Shown here: positions 6,934-12,485 of the stretch, piece by piece
How the letters are laid out: every line of letters begins with the position of its first letter
Numbering within the stretch: position 1 is the first letter of the stretch
NCBI GenBank assembly: GCA_964457455.1
Contig: CAYWJN010000075.1
Span: 1-12,485 of the forward strand
Origin: JABMPU01 sp964457455
GTDB taxonomy: Bacteria > Cloacimonadota > Cloacimonadia > Cloacimonadales > TCS61
DNA: 12,485 bases
Reading direction: 5' to 3'
The notes under the pieces: model-generated
What the model was told of the DNA's origin: nothing
What the model saw: only the letters and a program-made list of their open reading frames with translations
Database searches by the model: none
Made by a program: the position numbers and the translations under genes

Positions 6934-7542
6934 GTGAAAAAAATAATAATAATGATCAGTGGGCGCGGCAGCAACATGCAGGCCATTATTAGGAATGTTA
7001 ATGAAGGTACCCTGAAAGATATTTGTGAGATTCAAGCTGTTTTTTCCAACAAAACAGATGCTGCAGGATTACAAATTGCTAAAGATTATAGAATCCAAAC
7101 GTATTGTATTCCATCCAAAGGGAAGAAACGTTCAACGTACAATAAATTACTATATGATTATCTTGAGTCCTTAGATCCAGATTACATTATTCTTGCAGGT
7201 TATATGAAGATAATTAGTTCCGATGTTATTCAGAGGTTTAGAAACAGAATCATTAATATCCATCCTGCTGATACAGCTTTACATCAGGGATTGCACGGTT
7301 ATGAATGGGCATTTGAAAATAAACTTGAATCTACAAAAATCACTGTTCATTTTGTGGACGAAGGACTCGATACGGGAAATGTTATAAGGAAAAGAGAAGT
7401 GGATATTTCAGATTGCAAAACAATCGAAGAAATAGAGCAGAAAGGTTTGAAAGTAGAACATCAGTTTTATAGTGAGTGCTTGAAAGAAATCTTCACCGCA
7501 AAGGCGCAAAGGTCACAAAGAAAAAAAACAGGAAATAAATAA
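6934..7542 (+). CDS. purN: Phosphoribosylglycinamide formyltransferase (GAR transformylase), divergent
   Basis: Transfers a formyl group from 10-formyl-THF to GAR (purine step 3). Seen: the phosphate-binding ISGRGSNMQAI (8-18), INIHP with catalytic Asn108 and His110, and VHFVDEGLDTG (138-148) with the catalytic Asp (146 by alignment). The substrate/folate loop reads PADTALHQGLHGYEWAFE in place of the common PSLLPxxxGLHTxxxA, so it is a divergent subfamily. The start is GTG at 6934. An in-frame TAA at 6925 rules out a much longer form, and ATG 6952 would remove the first beta strand. The only purine-rich site, AAGGA at 6912-6916, is about 17 nt away, so initiation signals look poor. The last ~15 residues (FTAKAQRSQRKKTGNK) are encoded by a CGCAAAG repeat and are not part of the fold. 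The stop overlaps the next start by one base (TAATG). Confidence 0.92.
   Translation: MKKIIIMISGRGSNMQAIIRNVNEGTLKDICEIQAVFSNKTDAAGLQIAKDYRIQTYCIPSKGKKRSTYNKLLYDYLESLDPDYIILAGYMKIISSDVIQRFRNRIINIHPADTALHQGLHGYEWAFENKLESTKITVHFVDEGLDTGNVIRKREVDISDCKTIEEIEQKGLKVEHQFYSECLKEIFTAKAQRSQRKKTGNK
7494..7520 (+). repeat. Left inverted repeat of the GxxExxY unit (CGCAAAG type)
   Basis: A 27-bp unit, CACCGCAAAGGCGCAAAGG and eight further bases. By hand alignment it matches the reverse complement of 7931-7957 at 22 of 27 positions. It lies inside the 3' end of purN and supplies its last codons. Confidence 0.8.
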
Positions 7543-7928
7543 TGAACAGAGATAAACTTGAAGCAATAGGAAAACAGATTATTGATGCTGCTTTTCAGGT
7601 TCATAAAGCATTAGGACCAGGTTTACTTGAATCTGCTTATGAAGCTTGTTTAGTTATGGAATTGCTGTTACGAGGATTCAAAGTTGAACGGCAAAAAACT
7701 TTACCTGTTTTCTACAAAGGAAAGAAGTTAGATGTTGGTTATCGTTTAGATCTATTGGTTGAAAATGAAATAATAATTGAATTAAAAGCAGTAGAAAAAT
7801 TGTTGCCAATTCACGATGCACAACTAATTTCATATCTTAAGTTGTCTGATAAAAGGCTTGGTTATTTAATTAATTTCAATGTTTCGCTGATCAAAGATGG
7901 GATTGTCAGAAAAATAAATAATTTGTAA
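7542..7928 (+). CDS. GxxExxY protein, PD-(D/E)XK nuclease-like fold
   Basis: 128 residues, full length for the GxxExxY family (Pfam PDDEXK_3 type). The name-giving motif is G27-LL-E30-SA-Y33 in LGPGLLESAYE. A PD-(D/E)XK-like core follows: Asp70 in YRLDLLV, Glu80-Leu-Lys82 in IIIELKAVE, and Gln94 in HDAQLISYL. The conserved C-terminal LGYLINFN is present. The biochemical role of the family is not established; a DNA-cleaving or DNA-repeat-handling role is inference from the fold. The start ATG overlaps the purN stop by one base and has AGGA at 7530-7533, 8 nt upstream. It is the only non-metabolic gene in the run, and inverted short-period repeats bracket it precisely. All putative catalytic residues are intact, so it is probably not decayed. 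Confidence 0.9.
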   Translation: MNRDKLEAIGKQIIDAAFQVHKALGPGLLESAYEACLVMELLLRGFKVERQKTLPVFYKGKKLDVGYRLDLLVENEIIIELKAVEKLLPIHDAQLISYLKLSDKRLGYLINFNVSLIKDGIVRKINNL

Positions 7929-7930
7929 AA

Positions 7931-7957
7931 CTTAGCGTCCTTTGCGTCTTTGCGGTA
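7931..7957 (-). repeat. Right inverted repeat of the GxxExxY unit (CGCAAAG type)
   Basis: On the - strand it reads TACCGCAAAGACGCAAAGGA and seven further bases. It starts 2 bp after the GxxExxY stop and ends 14 bp before the guaA ATG. The open frame it carries (from a TTG at 7942) would add ten residues to GuaA, but this is a repeat artefact. Confidence 0.8.
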
Positions 7958-7971
7958 AATTAAGAGGTTTT

Positions 7972-9756
7972 ATGCAAAAAATAGCAATTATTGATTTTGG
8001 CGGACAATACACTCATCTTATCGCGCGTAGAATCCGCGACCTTGGAGTTTTCAGCGAGATCGTTCCCCCAGAAAGTTTTAAAACAAATGAGGAAATTGTT
8101 GGAATAATATTTTCCGGTGGACCGCAATCCGTAAATGCAGAGGATGCATTTAGAATTAATCTCGATATTAATAAAAATGAGATCCCGATTTTAGGAATCT
8201 GTTACGGACATCAACTTCTGGCAAAAATGGTTGGTGGTGAAATCGAAAGCGGTGAAAATAAAGAATATGGTTTCACTTCCATAACTTGTGCTAATGCAAA
8301 TTCTATTCTTTTAAGAAATATTGAATCCAAACAAAAAGTATGGATGAGTCACGGTGACCACGTTTGTAGATTACCGAAAGATTTCAAGATTACTGCATCG
8401 AGCGATTCCATAACAATTGCAGCTTATGAATCCGAAAAGTATTTTGGCTTCCAGTTCCATCCCGAAGTTACACACACCAAGAACGGGATGAAAATGCTGG
8501 AAAATTTTGTTGCCTGTTGCACGAATGAACGAAATTGGAATGTAAAGAATTTCAAACAGCAATTGATAAATGAAATCCGAGAAAAAGTAAAAAACAGGAA
8601 ATTAGTACTGCTACTTTCCGGTGGAGTGGATTCTCTTGTTGCTCTTGAACTTTGCATTCAGGTAGTTGGGAATGAAAATGTTTACTCGATTCACATTGAT
8701 ACGGGCTTTATGCGTTTGAACGAATCAAAAGAAATACTTGAACATTTTAACGAGCTTGGTTTTAAAAATATAAAAATTATCGAAGCAGAGGAGCAATATT
8801 TAAAAGAATTAAATTGCGTTGTTGATCCTGAAAAGAAACGAATGATAATTGGCAAATTGTTTGTGGATATTGCTAATAAAGAGCTTTCCAAACTTGACCA
8901 GAATACATACTGGAAGTTGGTGCAGGGTACGATCTATCCCGATACGATCGAGAGCGGCTCTACAGATAAAGCAGCACTGATCAAAACACATCATAATCGG
9001 GTTGATGAGATAGAAAAGCTGATTACCGAAGGAAAGATAATCGAACCTATAAAAGAGCTTTATAAAGATGAAGTCCGCAAGCTGGGAAGGGAACTTGGAC
9101 TACCAGAAAAACTGGTTAACCGTCATCCTTTTCCCGGTCCGGGGCTGGCAATCAGAGTTATTTGTTCGGATAAAACCAAACCGCAAATTGATTGCACAAG
9201 AGAAGAAAAATTCATGAACGAGATACTTTCAGAATTCAATATGGAAGGAAAAATTCTTCCTATTAAAAGTGTGGGAGTTCAGGGTGATTTCCGAACTTAT
9301 CATCATCCTGCTGTTGTTTGGTTCACAAAGGATAAAAATAGATCCTGGCAAAAAATTAATGAATGTTCTTCGAGAGTAATAAATAAATTAAAAACTGTAA
9401 ACAGACTTATTTATTCTTTGAAACCTGCAGGGACTTTGAAACTCGGGAAACTTTATCTGGAAAAACAAAACCTGGATGAACTGCGAAAAGTCGATGCAAT
9501 TTTACGGAAAAGAACAGATGATATAAAAGATATCTGGCAGATGCCTGTTGTGCAATTACCACTAAGAAACGCTGAAAGCAAGTTGTGTTATGTTATGCGA
9601 CCTGTCTGCTCTATGGATGCAATGTCTGCCAGTGTGTATGAAATGGATTTTGATTATTTAAATGAGATAATTTCAGAAGTTCAGAAAAAAGAAAACATTG
9701 GTGATATTTTCTATGATATTACCACCAAACCACCCGGAACTATTGAGTGGGAGTGA
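7972..9756 (+). CDS. guaA: GMP synthetase (glutamine-hydrolysing), long eukaryotic-like form
   Basis: Converts XMP to GMP with glutamine and ATP. 594 residues from ATG 7972 (AGAGG at 7963-7967; the protein begins with the conserved IAIIDFGGQYTHLIARR). The amidotransferase domain (1 to ~190) has nucleophile Cys77 in GICYGHQ, and His163 and Glu165 in FQFHPEVTHT. The ATP-pyrophosphatase domain has the P-loop LSGGVDS (215-221), QGTIYPDTIESG (318-329), KTHHNRV (338-344) and RHPFPGPGLAIRV (384-396). The C-terminal dimerisation region is about 70 residues longer than in E. coli. It resembles human GMPS in order and motifs: LPIKSVGVQGD, then a NRLIYSL segment, then QMPVVQLPL, then RPVCSMDAMSA, ending KPPGTIEWE. 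All catalytic motifs are intact. It is the last gene of the purine run, placed behind the GxxExxY unit. Confidence 0.97.
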   Translation: MQKIAIIDFGGQYTHLIARRIRDLGVFSEIVPPESFKTNEEIVGIIFSGGPQSVNAEDAFRINLDINKNEIPILGICYGHQLLAKMVGGEIESGENKEYGFTSITCANANSILLRNIESKQKVWMSHGDHVCRLPKDFKITASSDSITIAAYESEKYFGFQFHPEVTHTKNGMKMLENFVACCTNERNWNVKNFKQQLINEIREKVKNRKLVLLLSGGVDSLVALELCIQVVGNENVYSIHIDTGFMRLNESKEILEHFNELGFKNIKIIEAEEQYLKELNCVVDPEKKRMIIGKLFVDIANKELSKLDQNTYWKLVQGTIYPDTIESGSTDKAALIKTHHNRVDEIEKLITEGKIIEPIKELYKDEVRKLGRELGLPEKLVNRHPFPGPGLAIRVICSDKTKPQIDCTREEKFMNEILSEFNMEGKILPIKSVGVQGDFRTYHHPAVVWFTKDKNRSWQKINECSSRVINKLKTVNRLIYSLKPAGTLKLGKLYLEKQNLDELRKVDAILRKRTDDIKDIWQMPVVQLPLRNAESKLCYVMRPVCSMDAMSASVYEMDFDYLNEIISEVQKKENIGDIFYDITTKPPGTIEWE

Positions 9757-9826
9757 TTATATTTTACAATAAATGAGTTAAGCAAAATAATGAAGTCATT
9801 TCCAAAAATACAATAAATCACGCCTG

Positions 9827-9856
9827 CCCTGTGAAATCCTTTTTTATTTCATAGGG
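9827..9856. terminator. Hairpin between convergent guaA and fusA, possible bidirectional terminator
   Basis: CCCTGTGAAAT (9827-9837) and ATTTCATAGGG (9846-9856) form an 11-bp stem with one G-U pair and an 8-nt T-rich loop. It lies in the 117-bp gap between two gene ends facing each other. There is no long T-run directly after the stem on either strand (GATATTTTA follows on +), so termination is likely but not proven. It may also be a dispersed repeat. Confidence 0.5.
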
Positions 9857-9873
9857 GATATTTTACTCCAAAG

Positions 9874-11934
9874 TTATTTCCCTTTTTTCTGCAAAACTTC
9901 TTCTTCAATACTTTTTGGAACTGCTTTATATTCACTGAATTCCATTGTGAAATCTGCTTTACCCTGAGTTACAGATCTGAATTGTGTAGCTAACCCAAAG
10001 GTTTCAGAGAGTGGCATTTCCGAATCAATTCGTGTAAAATTATCGTCTATAACAGTATCTGAAACGAGTCCTCTGTTTTTGTTGATTATTGCCATGATAT
10101 TCCCCCTGAATTCAGATGGAGTTTCCACAGAAACCTTCATTACAGGCTCCAGGATAATTGGTTTAGCTTTACGGTAATTCTCTCTGAATGCAGCTCTTGT
10201 TGCGACTTCGAAGGCAAGTTGCGAGGAATCAACAGCATGGAAATCACCATCATCTAAAACCATTTTTACACCGACAACCGGGAATCCGGCAAGTTCTCCT
10301 TTTTTTAATACAGAGAAAAATCCTTTTTCACAACCGGAAATGAATTGACTGGGAATATTACCACCTCGGACCTTATCTTTAAATACATTTTCATCTTTGC
10401 CCGAATGAGTTAAAATTCCCTTAACACGCGAAAATTGACCGCGTCCTCCGGATTGTTTCTTATGAATATAATCAAATTCAACTGCCTTGGCAATAGTTTC
10501 CCGATACGAAACTTGAGGTTCACAAACTTCCAGGTTAACACCATATTCTCTTCTCATTCTTTCGATATATACATTCAAATGTAGTTCACCCATACCGAGA
10601 ACTATTGTTTCTCCTGTTTCTTCATCAACATGTGTTTTAAATGTGGGATCTTCTTTAGTGAATCTTGATAGGGCTTTGGAAAGATTATCCTGATCCTTAC
10701 TATCTTTAACGCTTAATGCAAAAGATATAATGGGCTTGGGTACGTAGGATTTGTGCATTGTATAGTTGTTCTTATCACCATTAAAAGTATCTCCTAAAGC
10801 ACAATTAACTCCGAACAGAACAACAATGTCACCCGCACTTGCACTTGTGATATTTTCCATATTATCAGCGTGCATTTTTGCCAGTCTGCCCACTTTTATT
10901 TTCTTTCTCGTTCTGCTATTCATCAGATCAGAACCTTTAGATATTGAACCTTGATAGATACGCAAGTATGTAAGTTGACCATATTGTTGATTTTCCAATT
11001 TGAATACCAGTGCAACAGTTGGCAGCTTGGGATCAGATACAAGTTTTATGCTTCTCATTTTATCATCTTTATCATGAGCAATATTCTCTATTTCTGTTGG
11101 ATCAGGAAGATATCGAACAACCGCATCCAGAAGTAATTGAACACCTTTGTTCTTTAATGCGGAGCCCATAAAAACAGGTGTCATCTCCATAGCGATCGTA
11201 GCCTTTCTTACAGCTTCAATGATCATCTCTTCAGTTTCATTTCCTTCTAAAAAAGCCTTTGCCAGATCATCGCTGAACATAGATACAGCATCGATCATCT
11301 CTTCTCGCATTTCTTCTGTTTTATCTATATATTCGGTAGGGATTTCAGTTTCTTTTACCTGCTCACCTTTTTGTCCAACAAAGTATTTGGCTTTTCGGGA
11401 AATAAGGTCGATTATGCCTTCAAATTTCTTTTCCAACCCGATTGGAATCTGCATTAGAATCGCATTATGATCCAATTTCTCACATAGTTGACCCTTAACT
11501 TTTTCCGGATCAGCACCAGCTCTATCCAATTTATTTATGAATGCAATGCGCGGAACTTTATATCTTTTTAACTGTCTATCGACTGCAATCGATTGAGATT
11601 GAACTCCACTAACTCCACAGAGAACAAGTACTGCACCATCTAATACGCGAAGTGCGTTTTCTACCTCGATCGTGAAATCAATATGTCCCGGAGTATCGAT
11701 AATATTCAGGTTATGTTCATTCCAGATTACATTAGTGGCAGCAGATGCAATTGTGATACCTCGTTCCTTTTCCAGCTCCATTGAATCCATGGTTGCTCCA
11801 ACACCATCTTTTCCCCGAACTTCTCCAATTCTATATATTTTATTACAATAATATAATATTCGTTCTGTTAATGTCGTTTTCCCGGAATCTATGTGAGCAC
11901 TGATGCCGATATTTCTAATTTTTTTAATATCCAT
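9874..11934 (-). CDS. fusA: Elongation factor G, spd/mitochondrial EFG1-like
   Basis: GTPase driving ribosome translocation. 686 residues from the ATG at 11934, which has GAGG at 11941-11944 with 6-nt spacing. The alternative ATG at 11946 lacks a usable site because its AAGG touches the codon. GTPase motifs: AHIDSGKT (13-20), RGITI (58-62), DTPGH (80-84), NKLD (134-137) and a GSALKNKG G5 region. Domains II-V follow at full length, with VDSSQLAF in domain IV and a C-terminal TMEFSEYKAVP. AHIDSGKT (not AHIDAGKT), EVRGKDGVGATMDSMELEKE and the VQSQ stretch match mitochondrial EFG1 and the spirochaete/planctomycete spdEFG1 group rather than classical FusA. No rpsL, rpsG or tuf lies next to it. That fits a stand-alone EF-G whose partner (an spdEFG2-like recycling factor) would be elsewhere. 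Confidence 0.96.
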   Translation of the reverse strand: MDIKKIRNIGISAHIDSGKTTLTERILYYCNKIYRIGEVRGKDGVGATMDSMELEKERGITIASAATNVIWNEHNLNIIDTPGHIDFTIEVENALRVLDGAVLVLCGVSGVQSQSIAVDRQLKRYKVPRIAFINKLDRAGADPEKVKGQLCEKLDHNAILMQIPIGLEKKFEGIIDLISRKAKYFVGQKGEQVKETEIPTEYIDKTEEMREEMIDAVSMFSDDLAKAFLEGNETEEMIIEAVRKATIAMEMTPVFMGSALKNKGVQLLLDAVVRYLPDPTEIENIAHDKDDKMRSIKLVSDPKLPTVALVFKLENQQYGQLTYLRIYQGSISKGSDLMNSRTRKKIKVGRLAKMHADNMENITSASAGDIVVLFGVNCALGDTFNGDKNNYTMHKSYVPKPIISFALSVKDSKDQDNLSKALSRFTKEDPTFKTHVDEETGETIVLGMGELHLNVYIERMRREYGVNLEVCEPQVSYRETIAKAVEFDYIHKKQSGGRGQFSRVKGILTHSGKDENVFKDKVRGGNIPSQFISGCEKGFFSVLKKGELAGFPVVGVKMVLDDGDFHAVDSSQLAFEVATRAAFRENYRKAKPIILEPVMKVSVETPSEFRGNIMAIINKNRGLVSDTVIDDNFTRIDSEMPLSETFGLATQFRSVTQGKADFTMEFSEYKAVPKSIEEEVLQKKGK

Positions 11935-11978
11935 TATTTTCCTCATCCTTTATTCATTTGAAGTTTTTCAGAATTCAA

Positions 11979-11984
11979 ATTATA
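11979..11984 (-). promoter_or_regulatory. Possible -10 box for fusA
   Basis: A perfect TATAAT on the - strand, about 45 bp before the fusA start, would give a leader of roughly 38 nt. No convincing -35 hexamer is visible 17 bp upstream (AAAAAT only), and the region is very AT-rich, so chance occurrence is quite possible. Confidence 0.25.
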
Positions 11985-12052
11985 AATTATTTAAGCAAAA
12001 AATTTTTAGTAGGTTTTTTATTCAAGGAAAACTTTGAAGATCAGAATATTTT

Positions 12053-12076
12053 GTTTGAATACTCTTTTATTCAAAC
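12053..12076. repeat. Perfect 9-bp inverted repeat
   Basis: GTTTGAATA (12053-12061) and TATTCAAAC (12068-12076) around a 6-nt loop CTCTTT. No T-run follows on either strand, so it is not a typical terminator. It lies upstream of fusA on one side and 17 bp before the guaA remnant on the other, so it may be an operator, a mobile-element end or a chance palindrome. Confidence 0.5.
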
Positions 12077-12093
12077 CCCGGCTTGGATACATC

Positions 12094-12207
12094 CAAATGC
12101 CAGTGGTTCAATTGCCATTAAAAAAACGCTAATAACAAGTTGTGTTATGTTATGCGTCCTGTTTGCTTCCTGGATGCAATGACCACCAGCATCTATGAAA
12201 TGGATTT
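12094..12207 (+). pseudogene. Frameshifted internal fragment of a second guaA
   Basis: These 114 bases align with guaA bases 9538-9650. By hand count 92 of 113 aligned positions are identical, with one extra A in the A-run at 12120-12126 that shifts the frame. The encoded pieces are QMPVVQLPLK, then after the shift NANNKLCYVMRPV and CFLDAMTTSIYEMD, against NAESKLCYVMRPV and CSMDAMSASVYEMD in guaA. About nine codon differences are synonymous and eight change the residue, which suggests descent from a functional, diverged guaA rather than a recent copy. Nothing homologous to the guaA start or its last ~35 codons is present on either side. Confidence 0.85.
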
Positions 12208-12346
12208 AGCAGAATTCGAAAGATTATCATTATTGATTTGGAAAATCGATTTAAGAATCGAACCTGTTCTTTTAGAATTAAATAATGATATATCCGGTTT
12301 TTTAAATGAGATTCAAACAAATGGAATTCAAATTTATCAATCTTAA
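12208..12346 (+). pseudogene. Remnant coding tail, possibly from a nucleotidyltransferase
   Basis: The frame that carries the guaA fragment continues open for 45 more codons (LAEFERLSLLIWKIDLRIEP onward) to a TAA at 12344. This tail has no similarity to GuaA. The pattern of a helix, IDLRIEPVLLE, then SGFLNEI and NGIQIY at the end resembles the C-terminal part of small MNT-type nucleotidyltransferases; this is a pattern impression, not a search result. The N-terminal GSxxRGxxxxxSDxD active-site half is absent, so if it is one it is a truncated remnant. The segment 12347-12474 after it is AT-rich and holds nothing I recognise. Confidence 0.35.
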
Positions 12347-12474
12347 TTTTTTTAATTCAAAATCAACAAATCTTCAAATCCTGAAATCAATAAATTCATT
12401 GAATGGATAATTGGGAAAACAAAAAACAAGATCACTCCTTTTTATCAGAATATAATTAAAGAGGGCTTGGTTTT

Positions 12475-12485
12475 ATGAAAGAGCA
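12475..12485 (+). CDS. Start of an unidentified gene (truncated by window end)
   Basis: ATG followed by AAA GAG CA at the window edge, with GAGGG at 12461-12465 spaced 9 nt upstream, a good ribosome site. Only three full codons are visible, so no product can be named. Confidence 0.5.

Larger units (their letters stand above)
7494..7957 (+). mobile_element. Candidate repeat-flanked GxxExxY insertion unit (464 bp)
   Basis: Two imperfect 27-bp inverted repeats (7494-7520 and 7931-7957) enclose one gene, starting 21 bp after the left repeat and ending 2 bp before the right one. The unit is wedged between two purine genes, extends the purN reading frame and ends 14 bp before the guaA start. No transposase or obvious target-site duplication is visible. 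Calling it mobile is inference from architecture; it could instead be a gene captured between pre-existing intergenic repeats. Confidence 0.4.

Noticed and set aside
7942..7971. TTG start extending guaA by ten codons
   Set aside because: These codons come from the right CGCAAAG repeat; ATG 7972 matches the family start and has AGAGG upstream.
11935..11946. Upstream ATG for fusA
   Set aside because: No ribosome site at a workable distance; the next ATG has GAGG 6 nt away and begins at the conserved N-terminus.
11958..12182. 74-codon + strand open frame over the fusA upstream region and guaA remnant
   Set aside because: It runs in a different frame from the guaA homology, has low-complexity composition and no family features.
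12451..12456. TATAAT as promoter of the gene starting at 12475
   Set aside because: Transcription would begin inside or just at its ribosome site, and no -35 element is visible.

Overview
This window is a purine-biosynthesis cluster from an AT-rich bacterium (GC about one third, judged by eye). It carries one convergent translation-factor gene and a disturbed right end. The organism cannot be fixed from the sequence alone. A mitochondrial-EFG1-like EF-G, a long human-type GMP synthetase and a PurC-PurE(class II) fusion fit lineages such as Cloacimonadota or other FCB/spirochaete-like anaerobes. That placement is inference.

Left part (1-4353, + strand): a 5'-truncated class V aminotransferase / cysteine-desulfurase-like gene, then purH and a fused purC-purE. 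Middle (4516-9756, + strand): purD, a KamA-like radical SAM gene 2 nt behind it, purN, a small GxxExxY protein gene overlapping purN by one base, and guaA. Together these supply GAR synthetase, GAR transformylase, AIR carboxylase + SAICAR synthetase, AICAR transformylase/IMP cyclohydrolase and GMP synthetase. purF, purL, purM, purB and guaB are not here. purK is also absent, which fits a class II PurE that should not need it. Right part: fusA (EF-G) on the - strand, convergent with guaA and separated from it by a hairpin. Beyond fusA lie a frameshifted, diverged fragment of a second guaA, a nucleotidyltransferase-like 3' remnant, and the first codons of a new gene at the window edge.

A second layer runs through the gene borders: short-period degenerate repeat arrays. 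One class has an 8-9 nt period (CGCAAAG-, CACGGAT- and CACNGAA-type units). The other has a strict 7 nt period in which every unit starts with AA. These arrays encode the C-terminal tails of the aminotransferase and of PurN, and they abut the starts of purD and guaA. Two copies in inverted orientation bracket the GxxExxY (PD-(D/E)XK-type) gene almost exactly, giving a 464 bp repeat-gene-repeat unit between purN and guaA. This unit is the best candidate here for an underdescribed mobile or repeat-associated system. The other notable items are the KamA-like enzyme without the lysine-binding aspartates inside a purine operon, and the guaA remnant across fusA.
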